Shown: one piece after another, positions 1-14,215 of the stretch | Layout of the letters: every line of letters starts with the position of its first letter | How positions within the stretch are numbered: the first letter of the stretch is position 1 | Assembly (NCBI GenBank): GCA_025917655.1 | Contig: CP084617.1 | Span: forward strand, 1,302,001-1,366,000 | Reading direction: 5' to 3' | From: Chlorella sorokiniana | Taxonomy: Eukaryota > Chlorophyta > Trebouxiophyceae > Chlorellales > Chlorellaceae | DNA: 64,000 nucleotides | Program-made: the position numbers and the translations under genes | Notes under the pieces: model-generated | The model's input: the letters and a program-made list of their open reading frames with translations, nothing else | Told to the model about the DNA's origin: nothing | Database searches by the model: none

Positions 1-321
1 GGACCGGAGGAGGCGCAGGGGAGCAGCAGCGGCAACGGCAGCGGCGAGCGCTCGGCAGCAGGCGGCGAGGCCGGCGATCCGCCGCAGCCACCGCCGCCGC
101 GACGGCCTTCAGCCTTCAAGGATGTGGGGCGGGAGCAGCAGCAGCAGCGCCGCAGGCGCCCAGGCGCTGCGCAGCAGCAGGTGCAGCGGGCGGCTGCGGT
201 GGCGGCAGCCTCGCAGCTGGCGGGCGCCGACTGTGCAGGCTGTGATGCCTGGCAGCCGCCCTGCGGGCTTTACGCCGGCGCGCCTTGTGCTCCTCTGACC
301 AGGACTGCCAGATCCTTGTAA
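1..321 (+). CDS. 3' end of an unrecognised gene (partial)
   Basis: An open frame enters from the left edge and runs to a TAA at 319-321. It encodes about 106 residues that are Ser/Gly/Pro-rich, then Gln/Arg/Ala-rich, with a Cys-containing tail (CAGCDAWQPPCG). No family signature is visible, and low-complexity frames stay open easily in this GC-rich DNA, so the reading frame is the best candidate and not proven. The 3' UTR would lie in the roughly 270 bp before the ATP23 start. Confidence 0.4.
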   Translation, partial: GPEEAQGSSSGNGSGERSAAGGEAGDPPQPPPPRRPSAFKDVGREQQQQRRRRPGAAQQQVQRAAAVAAASQLAGADCAGCDAWQPPCGLYAGAPCAPLTRTARSL

Positions 322-590
322 GGCTTCTTGTAGACTGACCAGCCATGTGCATGAGCTTGGGTGGATGTGAGGGCCATAGGACGAGTGGTTGGCGGCGTGC
401 TGCGCTCCGCTGCTGAGGAACTTGCCCAGGCCATCATCCGTAATGGGATACATTCTTGCATTCCGCGGATCTCGCCTTTGCTGTTCTTCCCCTGCTCTGC
501 CCCTCTACAACCCTGTAGCACAATCACTGCCTTGGGTTTCTGTGCGGCTGCGGCAGGTCATTATCGTAGCTGATTATCATCCATTTCAGC

Positions 591-2259
591 ATGTCTGCAG
601 CATCAGGAGAGCAGCCAGCGGCGTCGCAGCAAGCCGCGCAGGAGCCACAGGAGTCGTCCTCCGGCAGGCAGCAGTGGCTGGGCACCACGCCCGAGCACTG
701 CCAGCAGATGATAGACAGGTCCACGAGCCGCAACCCGATGGTCAAGTTCATGCTGGAGAAGCTGGGAGAGGTGCGATGGCGGCGCCGCTGCCCGCGGCCC
801 CCTCCTGCCTAAAACCTCAGCCTCCTCCTGGCCGGCTGGCTCACAGGCCTCCTACTTTTCCTTCCCCACCTCGCCGCCCCTTGGTTGCTGTTCCACAGGC
901 GGGCTGTGCCGTGGGCAAGGACTTTGTGGCGATAGAGAAGTGCGACGCGGAGGTGGGCGGCGGCTTCCGCCCGCCCGACGGCGTCGTCATCTGCCACAAC
1001 CACCTGGCCTCCCAGGCGAGCCCTGCCCGGCCTGGCTGCTTGCCTGAACATGATGCCTCCTGTGCAGCAGCCGCTTATCAGCAAGCCTTTGCCGGTGGCC
1101 ACAGCTGCCGCAGCTCCATCGCCAGAGGTGGCGGCAGCAGCCAGGGTCCCCTCACCAACCCCCATCATCTGACATCCACACTTGACCCTGCATTTCTTTA
1201 GGATAAACATCGCAATATTAATGTACACTACTACTGTCGCTTACGCTGCTTCTCTGGGGGATGCACCGCACCGGGGCTGGGCAGGGTGCTTCCTTTTGGG
1301 GGACGTCGGTGGGGAGTGCGCTCGCCGGGCGCACCTGCCCCGCCGCCCCGCTCCCCACCATCGCTCCTTTCCTCTGCTCCTGCGGCGATCCAAACGAGCA
1401 GGAGGAGATCGACCACGCGCTGACCCATGAGCTGGTGCATGCGTACGATCACTGCCGCGCGAAAAACATCGACTGGACCAACTGCCAGCACCACGCGTGC
1501 TCCGAGATCCGCGCCGCCACGCTGTCGGGTGGGCGCGGCTGTGTGTGTGTGTGTGTGTTGGGGTGGGGTGTGTTTGGGGGCCCCGCACGTGGGGCTGCTC
1601 GAGGCACGAGTGGGCGGTGTCAGCAGCGGCGGGGGCGCTGCTGCCGCTGCGATCGCGGGGGAAGGACGGCAGGTGGGCGCTGCGGCGGCGGCCGCAGGCC
1701 TGCACGGCTGGCACAGCTGCGCACCCTGCGCGGCTGCCTCCCCCTCCCCTCCCACACCGACTCTCTGCCTACCCTGCCTGCTCCCCTGGCTGGTTCCCTC
1801 CGCTGCCGCGAACCCTCTCCCCACCTGCACCACCTCCACCGCCCCACAGGCGACTGCAACTTCAAGCAGGAGCTGCTGCGGGGGCACGTGGCGCTGAGGG
1901 CCCAGTTCCAAAAGTGCGTGCGGCGGCGGGCGGAGCTGTCAGGTGGGCCGTCGGGCGCAGCGGCGGAGCGTGTGGGGCGGCAGGGGGAGGGGAGGGGGCA
2001 TGGCTTGCGGGGCAGGCGAGGGCCCGCGGCTCACGGCATGGCCTGGCCTGGGGGCATCAGCAGCCGGGCTGGGTTGCTCCGCAGGCTCGCTTGATTCGAA
2101 ATCGCCACGACGCCTGAGCTGGGACCGACGCAGTTGTACCGCCCCTGCCCCCGCAGTGAGCATGAACCCGTACTGCCAGGACCCCGCGCGGCGGCGGCCG
2201 TGGACGCCGTGTTTGAGGGCTGCTTTGCCGACACGCAGCCCTTTGACAGGATACCTTGA
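591..2259 (+). CDS. ATP23: ATP23-type mitochondrial inner-membrane metalloprotease
   Basis: ATP23 is an intermembrane-space zinc metalloprotease that matures and chaperones mitochondrial Atp6. Exon 1 (591-770) gives the N-terminus with [11 protein letters not shown]. Exon 2 (899-1015) holds [19 protein letters not shown], exon 3 (1402-1528) the zinc motif THELVHAYD followed by [20 protein letters not shown], and exon 4 (1850-1942) [12 protein letters not shown] and the CVRRRAEL segment. The last exon starts at 2157 with MNPYCQD and ends [11 protein letters not shown], a typical ATP23 C-terminus. Intron 2 begins with GC at 1016, not GT. MNPYCQD and [10 protein letters not shown] lie in different frames around 2185-2200, within a GCGGCGG run; this looks like one missing base. 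An alternative splice could also explain it. The family assignment is secure. Confidence 0.9.
1541..1557. repeat. (GT)n microsatellite
   Basis: Short GT repeat at the start of the third ATP23 intron, just after the donor at 1529. Intronic, with no sign of function. Confidence 0.9.
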
Positions 2260-2799
2260 GGGGCGGGAGCTGGGGAATATCCACCTCTCCCGGCCGCACA
2301 GCCTCTGACGGACCTCCCCACCCTTCCCCGTGGCTGTTCCACCCTGCCACCCGCTCTGCGCCGGTGTGTGCAGACGCGCTGCCCAACAAACACCTTGCTG
2401 AATTTGCCTCAGCACTGTTAAGGCCATGCAGCACGATGTGTGCAAGGAGGGAGCACTACAAAAGGGAGGTACATTGATCGCCGCTGCCAGCGGCATGCCG
2501 GCGCCTGACATGAAATGGGAGGAGGGAAAGCAGCGCAGAGAAGGGGCTGGCGGAGAAGGGACAAGGGCCAGCCGCTGCTGGCGCGGGCGGCGGAACGGGG
2601 CCGAGGCCGCCGACGCATGTCGGGTGCAATGAAGGGGTGGGCGACGACGCAGCGATGCCACTACTTCCATTGCAGAACAGTCAACAAGCGGCGAGGTGTC
2701 GCGCGGCTGCAGAGCAGGCGGCGCCAGGCAGGGATGCACGGCCGCAGCTGCCGGCAGGCAGCCCTGCCTGGCCTCCCAAGGTGCTGTGCCGCCGAGCGG
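2260..2799. other. Convergent 3' region between ATP23 and the ArfGAP gene
   Basis: About 540 bp between the stop codons of two convergent genes. Open frames here are short, overlap on both strands and match nothing I recognise. It probably holds both 3' UTRs. Confidence 0.5.
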
Positions 2800-5521
<2,722 letters not shown>

Positions 5522-5857
5522 AGCGCCGGCTGCTGTGGCCTAGGGGGCAGCCCTGTGCTCCACCAATAGAGTGACTGCTCCAGCCCAGCAAGCAATGCTG
5601 AGGGGACGGCAGCGAGTTGGATCCAGTGCTCGAGCATGGAACGAGCGCCATTGACGCGCCGGGAGAACAGTTCGCAAGCAGTCCCGCAGCCAGTACACCT
5701 CGGCGCAAACAAACTCCTGCGGGCGGTTCACCTGATCAACGCTGCCATTGCTGCAGGTCAGGCCGCCGAGATCGTTTGGATCGCTGCTGACCAGTGAAGT
5801 GCAGCCTCGCTCTCTGCATTCTCGCCGGGGCTTTGTCCTCCTTCTGACAGAGCAGCA
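5522..5857. promoter_or_regulatory. Divergent promoter region, ArfGAP / RAD60-like
   Basis: These 336 bp separate two start codons pointing away from each other. The stretch must contain both 5' UTRs and promoters. I see no TATA box or other named element that I can support. Confidence 0.55.
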
Positions 5858-7260
5858 ATGGGCGACGCGGACTTGTGGGGTTACGGCGACGACGAGCCCG
5901 AGCCGGATCACTTCAGCGACAGCAGCGGTGAGCCCAAGCGTGCCCGCGCCACCCACCGCCGGGGTTGCGTTCCCCAAGCCGGTGCTGCCAGGCCCAGTCG
6001 GTGCCGCCCCGCTGCAGACGATGAGCGCAAGCGGCGGTCGGACACAGAGGGCGCGGATCTGCTGCCGGAGAAGAAGCGGCGCAAGCTGCAGAAGCTGGGC
6101 TACGAGGTCGGCAGGCGGCGGCGGCGGCCGGGCCGCTCGGCTGGCGCTGACAAGGCTGTGCAGCTGGACAGCGAGGACGACGACATCGACAGGCAGCTGC
6201 TGAAGGAGGCCAAGCGGCGGCAGGGCCTGGGCGGCACCAGCGCCGCCGCCGCGGCCGCGTTTGCCGCCGCAGGGGCAGCCGCTGCCGGGCGCGGCGGGCG
6301 GCGCCGCGCCTCGGGCCCGCGCCGCCGCCCGTCGACTCCAGGTGCTCGGAGCTGCTGGCGACGGCGCAGTACCTGCAGAAGAAGCTGGCTGCTGCCCAGC
6401 AGGAGGACCTTCTGTCTGGCGACGACGACGACGAGCCGCTCAGTGGGTGCCGCCGCCACGGCTGGGTGCTGCGCCTTGGCTGGGTGCTGCTGTTCTGCCT
6501 GCCTGCAGCACTCCCCACGCCTCTGCCCTGCTGCACGCCTGTCAGGGTCCGTAGATTTCAAAGCTTGCGGGAGCTTGTTTGCCCAGCCTGCTGCTGACCT
6601 GCCTGCCCGGCCGCCTGCGCAGATCCCAGCCCTGTGGTGGTGCGTGGAGCAGCTGGCCGGCCACAGGCGGCGCTGCAGCGGCAGCAGCAGCAGCAGCGGC
6701 GGGCGCTGGCGGCGGCGGGGGGTGCAGGTGGATCTTGCAGCTGACTCCAGCTCAGACAGCGATCTAGAAGCAGGCGGCAGAGGGGGAGGCGGCCACGCGC
6801 CGCTGCCCCCTTTGCCGCCGGCCGCCGCTGCCGCTGGGGGGGACGACGGCGGGAAGATACCGCTGAGGCTGCGCAGCGCGCGCTGCGGCGACAAGCTGCT
6901 GCGCATGCGCAAGGACGACACCTTTGACAAGCTCTTTGCCGCCTACAAGTGAGCCTGCCGCGAGGCGCCAGGGTGCTCAGGCTGGGGGCTACGCTTGCCT
7001 CTGTCCGCTTGCCTGCCTCAACACCAGCTCCAAAGTGGGAGATGGCGCACGCCGGCAGCCACCCATCCTTGCTGGCACCCCACGCCCGCCAACGCTTGCA
7101 CCACGGCGCCCCACGCAGGCGCTGGGCGGCCGAGGCGGGGCACCTGCCCGGCGTGGATGCGCCGGTACGCTTCGTGTTTGACGGCGACCAGCTGCAGGCG
7201 GGGGACACGCCTGCGGGGCTGGACCTGGAGGGGGACGAGTGCATCGACGTGTACTTCTGA
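5858..7260 (+). CDS. Rad60/NIP45-like protein with C-terminal SUMO-like domain
   Basis: Proteins of this family (fission yeast Rad60, budding yeast Esc2, mammalian NIP45) carry SUMO-like domains and act in SUMO-dependent genome maintenance. The start MGDADLWGYGDDEPEPD is acidic; an intron (5928-6017) keeps frame and joins to DDERKRRSDTEGADLLPEKK, a basic nuclear-localisation-like region. A charged middle part follows (QLDSEDDDIDRQLLKEAKRR, then YLQKKLAAAQQEDLL). The last two exons form a ubiquitin-like fold: IPLRLRSARCGDKLLRMRKD with FDKLFAAYK, spliced at 6949 to RWAAEAGHLPG, then VRFVFDGDQL and a final LDLEGDECIDVYF. The C-terminus lacks a processed di-glycine, as in the family. The middle region (6300-6750) changes frame and its exon borders are uncertain. 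Confidence 0.72.
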
Positions 7261-7626
7261 GGCGCCTGGCGGTACAACGGCCCACGTGGCATTCGACGAG
7301 CAGCTGCTGAGCTGTCAGGCCCTCCCGGTGGCAGCATCCGTGGATGTGGCACGCGGCCCACAGTGATCACACAGCCCTTGCATGTGCTGCCTTGCCGGCT
7401 GGCCAGCCAACAAATGGCTCGCTTGAACCCCTCGCTCCCTTGCAACGCTCGAAGCGGCTGCTGGCCTCAGGCCTGGCTTGAACTTCCCTCACGCACCCTC
7501 CACCTTCCATCCGATCTGGCGCCTTGCCGGGCTGCATGGCTTGCAGCCGTGTTGCACCGCAAGACGAGGCGCAGGCTGTGCGGGCTCGACAAGCAGCGCC
7601 ACACGCATGAGCGCGCGCGGCGCGAG
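7261..7626. other. Convergent 3' region, RAD60-like / K+ channel
   Basis: These 366 bp between two convergent stop codons contain no recognisable gene and are presumably 3' UTR sequence. Confidence 0.5.
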
Positions 7627-10600
7627 TCAGTCTGTGTGCCACACAAAGGCGAGGGGCGGCGGCGGCGCCACCTCCACCCCCTCCAGCTCCAGCTCGTCTT
7701 CGTCCACCAGCAACTCGTCCCAGGTGCTGGGGCTGGATGCGACGAACGACGGCGCCTTGCTCCTGGCGCTGGGCTTGGCGCCAGCCACCACAGCCGCCGC
7801 CGGCACGTCCAGGTCAGCGATGAGCTGGCGCAGCGCCTCGACCGCGGCGGCCACGCCGCTGCCCTCGTCCGACGCGCTGCCCCGCGCTGGCTTGCCGGGC
7901 GCGTCGGCTCCTGCTGCGCCGTTGGCGCCCGGTGCAGCTGCGCCAGCGGCATGCTCCTGCTGCTCCTCTTTCTCCTGCTGCTGCGACGACGGTGAGCTGG
8001 CACCGCTCGCCTCCTGCTGCTCCTGCTGCTGCTGCTGCGGTGCCGCTGGGCTGGCGGCGCTCCCCTCCTGCTGCTGCTTCTGTTGCTGCTGCTCCAGCGA
8101 CGCAGCCCCCAGCTCCCGCAGCACCTTCTCGGCGAGGTGCTTCAGCAGGGCGGGGTGCTGCTGCCGCAGCGCTTGGCACAGCTCCTCGCAATCGATGCTG
8201 ATGAGGTGGCAGGTGGACAGCGCCACGGCGCCTGCCTGGCGCCAGCTGGCCACGCCGCCCTCAAACGCGTCCCCCAGCGCGGCATCCGCTGCAAAGAGGT
8301 CTGCCAGGCCCAGCAGCGCGGGAGCCGAAAACACGTCGCCGCCTGCCGTGCGCATGCGGCCTGCGACAAGCGGATGCGGCGGCGGCAGAGCTGGTACATA
8401 GGCCGGCACGGAGGCGCGCTGTGGCTTGTGGCTTCCTCATCAGCGTGATGAGCGCAGGCTGCGAGTGGGGCAGCCAAGTGCTTCCCACCTTCCGCAAGCA
8501 GCAGCATGGCCCGTGCTGGCAGGCCTTCCGCCTCCCCACCGCCCACCGCCTCCCCAGCCGTCACCGCCGCGGGCAGCGGCCGCTGCGGCAGCAGCATGGC
8601 GGGGCGGACACCGCGGCCAGCAGCTTGCAGGCGGCCCGCTGCTGGCGGGAGGAGGTGCCCGGGGGAAGAAGCCCAGCTCTCGAAGCTGCAAGGGGAACCA
8701 ATGTGCCCGCGATCAGGATGCCACAGCATGCAGCCAGCTGCCTGCCGAATGAAGTGCAGGCCATTCCCTCAGAGCAACACAGCGCTGCTGCGCTCTTCCT
8801 ACAACCCCATCACGACGGCTCACCAGCGGCAGCGCGCTCTGCGCCAGCATGCGTTGCCGCAGCTTGGCAGGGAGCTCCTGGAACATCTGCGCCTTGCCGC
8901 CGTGGCCTGGCGGGGCGCAAGGCAGGCAGCAGCCGCCGAGTGTGCTTCCTCAGCGTCAATCAGGCGGCGCCAAGCGAGCATGGAGCCAAGAGTGCGTGCT
9001 CTCGACGCGAGCGTTCCTGCACGTTCCCTCGCACGCCCGCCCCGCGGCAGCAGGCCCCCTGCTCACTCTGCGGCGGCGCCCAGCTGGTGGAGAAGTAGAG
9101 GCGGATGCTGCGCCCCCACACACCACCCCCCGCCCCAGCTCACTCTGCGGCGGCGCCCAGCTGGTGGAGAAGTAGAGGCGGATGCTGCGCTTGAGGCTGT
9201 TGCCGAGCTGGCTGTCCACAAGCATGTCCTCCACCTCCTGCGACAGCCACGTTGGGCGGCGGCAGCAGCGCCGGTCAGCAGGAGCAGCAGCCCAACCGTG
9301 GAGGCAGCAGCAGTGGGGTGGCAGAGCCGTGGGCGCTTCGCAGCGGTGATGCCCTTCACACTGCAGCTCTTTTTAACAGCCTCGCCAGCCCTCGAGAGGA
9401 GGTGATGCCGGCAAGAGGCACAGCGGCCGAGGCTTGGCAGAAGCGGGGGCCAGGGCCGCGTGGGGCAGGAGGGTGGCGCACTGCGCGGCACTGCAGCGGC
9501 CAGACCCCGGGTGCGGCCGCAGCGAGCTCCCACCTCCAGTTTCTGCCGCACCGCCTCCGCACGCTTGGCCTCCGGGCCCGAGGCGGTCAGCAGGCTGGTC
9601 ATGACGTTGAGTATATAGCCGAAGAGGCGACTGGAGCGGCGCAACGGTTGAGCAGCGTGTGCGTGCCAGGGACGGGGCAGGGGTTGTGCGTTTGGGAGTG
9701 GTGGTGGGGGCCGGGGGAGCAGCGGGCTGCAGGAAGCCAGGCATCCACCTTTGCAGGCTCGGTCCCAGCGCAGGTGCGAGGGCCAGCGCAGATCGCCCGA
9801 ACAAAGGGGCAGGCACGCGCCGGCGGCCATGCAGGCTGGGCGGCGGCGCCACGTGCCCGCTCACCTCCCACCACTTCAAAGAGCATGGTGACCGCGATTT
9901 CGCTAATCGTATAAGGCGTTATGTCACCATAGCCTGCCAGTAGAGGGATATGGATCGCGGTAATGGAGGGAGAGGCGAAAGGACGGCGACAGAAGCAAAC
10001 GGAAGCAGGGCAGCGCCTTGACATCCATGCACAAATCAAGCTGTGGCCAAGGCGGTGATCAGGTGGAGGTTGCTGGAAGGGCGTGCATGCCCCTCAGGAT
10101 CCTCAGTATTAAACTGTGGGCCTTTCACTACAGGTGGTTTTGAGAGTGGCCCACCTATCGTGACCATCGTGGTCAGCGCATAGTAGCAGCTGCAAGGTAT
10201 GTGGTGGTGGTGGTGGGGGGATAGCACGGCAGCGTCAGTGTGGGCCTGGGTCACATGTTCTCTCGGCAACGGCAGCGCCACAGGCTGCTGCGTGCGCAGG
10301 GCTGCCAGCACATGGCAGCGCGGCCAGCAGGAGCGGCGCCCTCCGCGAATACGTACCTAACCAGCCAGCGCTGAGGGTCAGATGCGGTTGTGAGATCAAA
10401 GTCCTTGTTGACTGCCCGGGCGGGAAGGGGATCGAAATGGGATGCCTCTCAGCGCATTGCATGAAAGGGAGCCAAACCCATCGAGATCCCAGCAGACCGC
10501 TGCTTGCCCCGCAGGCACAGCGCAGCAGGCACAGCGCAGCAGGCCAGGCAACAGCCAGGGCGCCGTGATGGCGCTGCCAAGGACCCCACCAAACTGGGTG

Positions 10601-12012
10601 CTGCTCCCAATCTGCCCAGCAAGCGCGATGTAACGAAGCAATCGCAGTCGCCAGCCGCGGCTTGACCTCTCGACCCCGCTTGGAAAGCTGCAAGCCCCCA
10701 CCCACCGCCCATTCCCGTTGCAGGAACACGACACCCGGACACTCACTGGCGGTGGCCCAGGTGCCCTCTATGCCCGCCTCCTGCGCCACGTTCCACCAGA
10801 TGCAGCCCAGGGTGTTGACGGTGACGCAGAGCGAAAAGATGGCGTGGAACAGCAGCAGGGAGCGCGTGTTCATGGCGGCGGCCAGGAACTGGAGCGGCCC
10901 GTCCACCGAGCTGCGGGAGAGGCGGGCCAGCAGGCGAAAGACCCTGCAAGCAAGAAAACGAGGGGCGCCCAGGGGGGGGCGGGGGACGGAACGGCAGCGG
11001 CGGTGGGGAAGTATGAGGTTGGAGGGCTGATAGGCATCATACTACGTACGTGATTGCCAATCAATCAGGCCGTGCCACACAGCGTAAGGGCGCAGCCCGG
11101 GCGCAGACGGCTGGGTCGGCAGGACCTGAAGATGCGCAGCAGGCGCAGCATGAAGAAGAAGCGGATGGCGGCGTTGGTCGAGCCTGTGGCCATGAGCGCC
11201 AGCTGGGCGAAGAAGGGCAGGGTGGCCACCAAGTCGATCCAGAAGGTGCTGTGCCAGACGTAGAAGCGTGCCGCGGTGCGGCTGTCTGCGGAGGGGGCCG
11301 GCGGGCATGGCGGGGTGCGTCGGAAAAAGGGCGGCTACCCCGCTGGCAGACACACGCCTTGCGACCCACACCCCAGCACAGCGCGTGGACTGCCTCGGCA
11401 CTCAGCACCTGCTGCAGCCACTGTGCAATTGCAGCCACGCCACCGCTACGCAGCCTGCCGCCGACCCCCTTTCACCTAGCACCACCACCGCTCGGTCCTG
11501 CCAGCGCGCGACGACGCCCATGAGGAAGCCCAGGAACAGGTCCGCCAGGTAGGTGATGGAACCGATGAGGTCCAGGATGGAGAGAGGCGACGGGCTGAAA
11601 TCGAGGGTGTCGTGGAAGGCGACAGAGAGGGCGACGAAAAAGGCGGTGTAAGTGAGGTCGATGAAGCTGGTGTAGCCGACCCTGCGGGGAGCGATAGCAG
11701 ATGTCGATCCTCAGCGAGGGTTGGGTATGAGCGCTGCGCGGCAGGAACAGGAATGTGCAGCGGGCCGCTCAGCAGCGACACGGCGCACCAGACCGAGGCA
11801 GCGGTGCTGGTGGGGTCCAGCAGGGGAATGAGACAGCAGCATCGGTTGGGATTCAGGGCTGCGGCCTTCAGTCTCTTGAATTCACGCCCGTTGCAGGTCC
11901 ACGTGCGCGAGGGAACGACTTTCAGTGATGCCGCAGGCACCTCCACGCCGTCCCCCGCCCAAGGCATGAATTCAAGATTGTCTTGGCAGCTTTGTGAGGC
12001 CGAAGCAAGCAA
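7627..12012 (-). CDS. Voltage-gated potassium channel with cyclic-nucleotide-binding-like tail
   Basis: The gene encodes a six-transmembrane K+ channel of the plant shaker/EAG type. From the start near 12012, S1 is seen as LLDPTSTAASVWCAVSLL; S1-S2 follows near 11690-11560 (YTSFIDLTYTAFFVALSVAF). S3 and the voltage sensor S4 are near 11260-11110 (FWIDLVATLPFF; FFMLRLLRIFR spliced to VFRLLARLSRSS). S5 is LLLFHAIFSLCVTVNTLGC. The pore helix YYALTTMVTIG ends at 10155 and is spliced to GYGDITPYT at 9933, giving a canonical TIGYGD filter. S6 and the C-linker follow (RLFGYILNVMTSLL; EVEDMLVDSQLGNSLKRSI; LPAKLRQRMLAQSALPL). The second half of a nucleotide-binding fold is recognisable (VALSTCHLISIDCEELCQAL), but the first half is diverged or frame-disturbed. 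A Gln/Ala-rich tail ends in an acidic patch (DELLVDEDELELEG). The exon ending near 9143 carries a tandem duplication. Confidence 0.88.
9061..9190. repeat. 53-bp perfect direct repeat of an exon end and its splice donor
   Basis: Bases 9061-9113 and 9138-9190 are identical, 77 bp apart. On the minus strand the upstream copy (9190-9138) is the 3' end of the channel exon encoding SIRLYFSTSW plus a GTGAGC donor. The second copy lies just inside the following intron and repeats both the coding bases and the donor. Confidence 0.92.
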
Positions 12013-12435
12013 GCAGGACGCCTTCTGGCAGAAACACGCCGAAGTGCAGAAGCTGTAGGCGAAGTGTCATGCCCGAGCGCTGACCGACACACGGATTAAT
12101 CGGTCAAATCATACCACGTGCTGGGTTTTCAGCCTGGGCTGTAAGGTACTCATCTGAGGGCCGCGCAATACAGCGGCATAACCAGAGCTGAGGCAATGCT
12201 ACAGGCATTTGCATACAGGAAGCACGTGACATGCCTTGAACATGCTAATGCCAGTAATAAAGGGCTGTGCCACCAGTTGTCAATGGCTACAAGTCAACCC
12301 TGCGTCGCGCAGCACACATGAGGCTAGCTCTCCACAAGTGCCAGGGCCGCCGCTCGACATCTGTTTGACCCGCCACTCGACACCCCTTGACTGGTTGCCG
12401 CATAGGAGCCACGAGATGGAGATGGAGCCTTCGTC
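12013..12435. other. Spacer between K+ channel 5' end and DRE2 3' end
   Basis: These 423 bp are noticeably less GC-rich than the neighbouring genes. They should hold the channel promoter and the DRE2 3' UTR. I see no gene or repeat. Confidence 0.5.
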
Positions 12436-13790
12436 TCACAGGTCAACAGCCAGGAAATCGGGCGGCAGCTCGATCTTCTTGCCCATCTGAAAGGCGGGCA
12501 GGCCGCGGTAGGGGCAGCCGCCGCAGCGGAATGCGTCGCCCAGGCCGCACTGCACGACAAACAGGGGTTGGGGAGCTGGTGGTGAGAGGGTGGGCGACAA
12601 GCAATAGCTTGCTGCTGGCCAAAGAGGCTGCTCGGCCTCCCTCGGCGGCTCGGCAGCGGCGCCGTGCGGGAGCAGGCAGCCTGCGGCAGCGCAACAGCGC
12701 AGCATCGCGGCAGGGCCCGGCGCCAGGCGGCCCCTGCGGCAGCAGATGCCACTCACGCTGCCGCAGCCGCTGGTGGGGTTGTCCAGCATCTCGCGCGTGA
12801 GCTGCGCAGGCTTGTCCTCGCCCTCGGCGCGGCCACAGGTGCAGTTGGCGCAGGCCTTGCGCCCTGCCGCGCCCACCTCGCAGTCGTCCCTGGCTGCAGG
12901 GGAGCATGAACGCGAACGAGCGGTGCGTCAGCGCAACAAAAGCATGCCAGCATGCGAACGGTCGCAGCACGGCGCTAGGATCTGTGGCCAGCAGCGGGGC
13001 AGCGGGCCATGCTGAGCGCGAAACAGCGGTGCCGGGGCCCAACAGCAACCCCTGGCAATCCCAGAGGCACGCCTAAGAGCGTGCAGACCCCGCAGAGGAG
13101 GAGCCAGTGTGAGAAGGCAAGCCTGCGGCTCACCCGGGGGCGCAGGGCGCTGCTTGTCCTCCTCAGTCAGCAGCTCCTCGTCATCCACCAGCTCCTCCTC
13201 GTCTTCCGCCTCCATCGCCAGCTTCCAGGTAGCTGCCGCCGCCGTCGCCTGGCCCTTGCTAGGTGCGCTGCGCTTGAGGGCGATGGAGGCCCGGGCGCCC
13301 GTCTCCCAGGCAGGCTTGGTGGCGGCGAGGCCGCCGCCGGGCGCCGCGCCCGCCGCCGCCAGCCCGCTCAGCAGCAGCGTCTTGCTCAGAGTGGCTTCGC
13401 TGGAGCCGGGCTGCAGCAGGGTTGTCAGCAGGAGCATTTTGCTGATGGAGCGCAGTGGCGGGATAGGGGGAGGGGCCGAACCGGCCCGCATACTCGTGTG
13501 CCAAGTTGTTCAAAACCCATCTTCCTCACCTCTTGCACCACCAGCTTGGCCCCCGGCTTGAGTGCCGCTGCCACCAGGCCCAGCAGCTGCACGGTGTGGT
13601 GCCCCGCCTGGGCGGCCACCGACAGGACCAGGTCGTAGGCGCCGGCGCTGAGGGCGCCTGCTGACAGGCTGCCGCTGCTGGTGGCCACCGCCACGTCGTC
13701 CTGTGGGGAGACGCCGTGGGCTTCCAGCAGTGAAGTCAACTGTTGCACAGTGGCCACGGGGGCCGCTGTGAGCACCAGAGTCGCAGTCAT
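12436..13790 (-). CDS. DRE2: Anamorsin/DRE2, cytosolic Fe-S cluster assembly factor
   Basis: DRE2 (CIAPIN1) works with the diflavin reductase TAH18 to deliver electrons to the early cytosolic iron-sulfur assembly machinery. Exon 1 (13790-13530) encodes the N-terminal methyltransferase-like domain: [40 protein letters not shown] and [12 protein letters not shown] later exon gives the linker with [13 protein letters not shown] and the acidic segment [19 protein letters not shown]. The C-terminal Fe-S part is split over two exons: a cysteine block with [13 protein letters not shown] and [13 protein letters not shown], then [20 protein letters not shown] with [17 protein letters not shown] at the end. 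These match the paired cysteine motifs of the family. The exact acceptor of exon 2 is unresolved because of a frame ambiguity near 13440. It is head to head with SERRATE. Confidence 0.93.
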
Positions 13791-14215
13791 GGAAACACTC
13801 GAGGTGTGCTCGCAAACAGGCGAAGGAAGAGGTGCAATACTAGGAGACTAAAGTGAGCACGTATCGGAAGGAACAGACAATAGGCAGAGTGCCGGGGTGA
13901 CGGCATTGAAGACGTGCAGGAACTTTCCACCGCTTATTCCCCCAAAACCGGCCTCCGAGCACACCACACTTGTCTACGCCGACCCATCAGGTGCGTCGCT
14001 CGGCGACAGAAGCTCCAGGGCCTCATGGCTGTCCCATCGCACATCTTCGGCCCGGCTGAGGCCCGTTTTCCCGCTCTCCGTTTCGTTAAACATCGCATCG
14101 AGGCGCCCCCATGGCCCTCGCGCCCTCCGCTGCTCGGCAACAGCAAAGCTGCACAGCGCTGGCCTTGATTGCAGCCTCTCACGCACCCTGCCCCTCTGTA
14201 TGCTGCTGACAGATC
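13791..14215. promoter_or_regulatory. Divergent promoter region, DRE2 / SERRATE
   Basis: These 425 bp lie between two divergent start codons and must hold both promoters. No specific element is recognisable. Confidence 0.55.
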
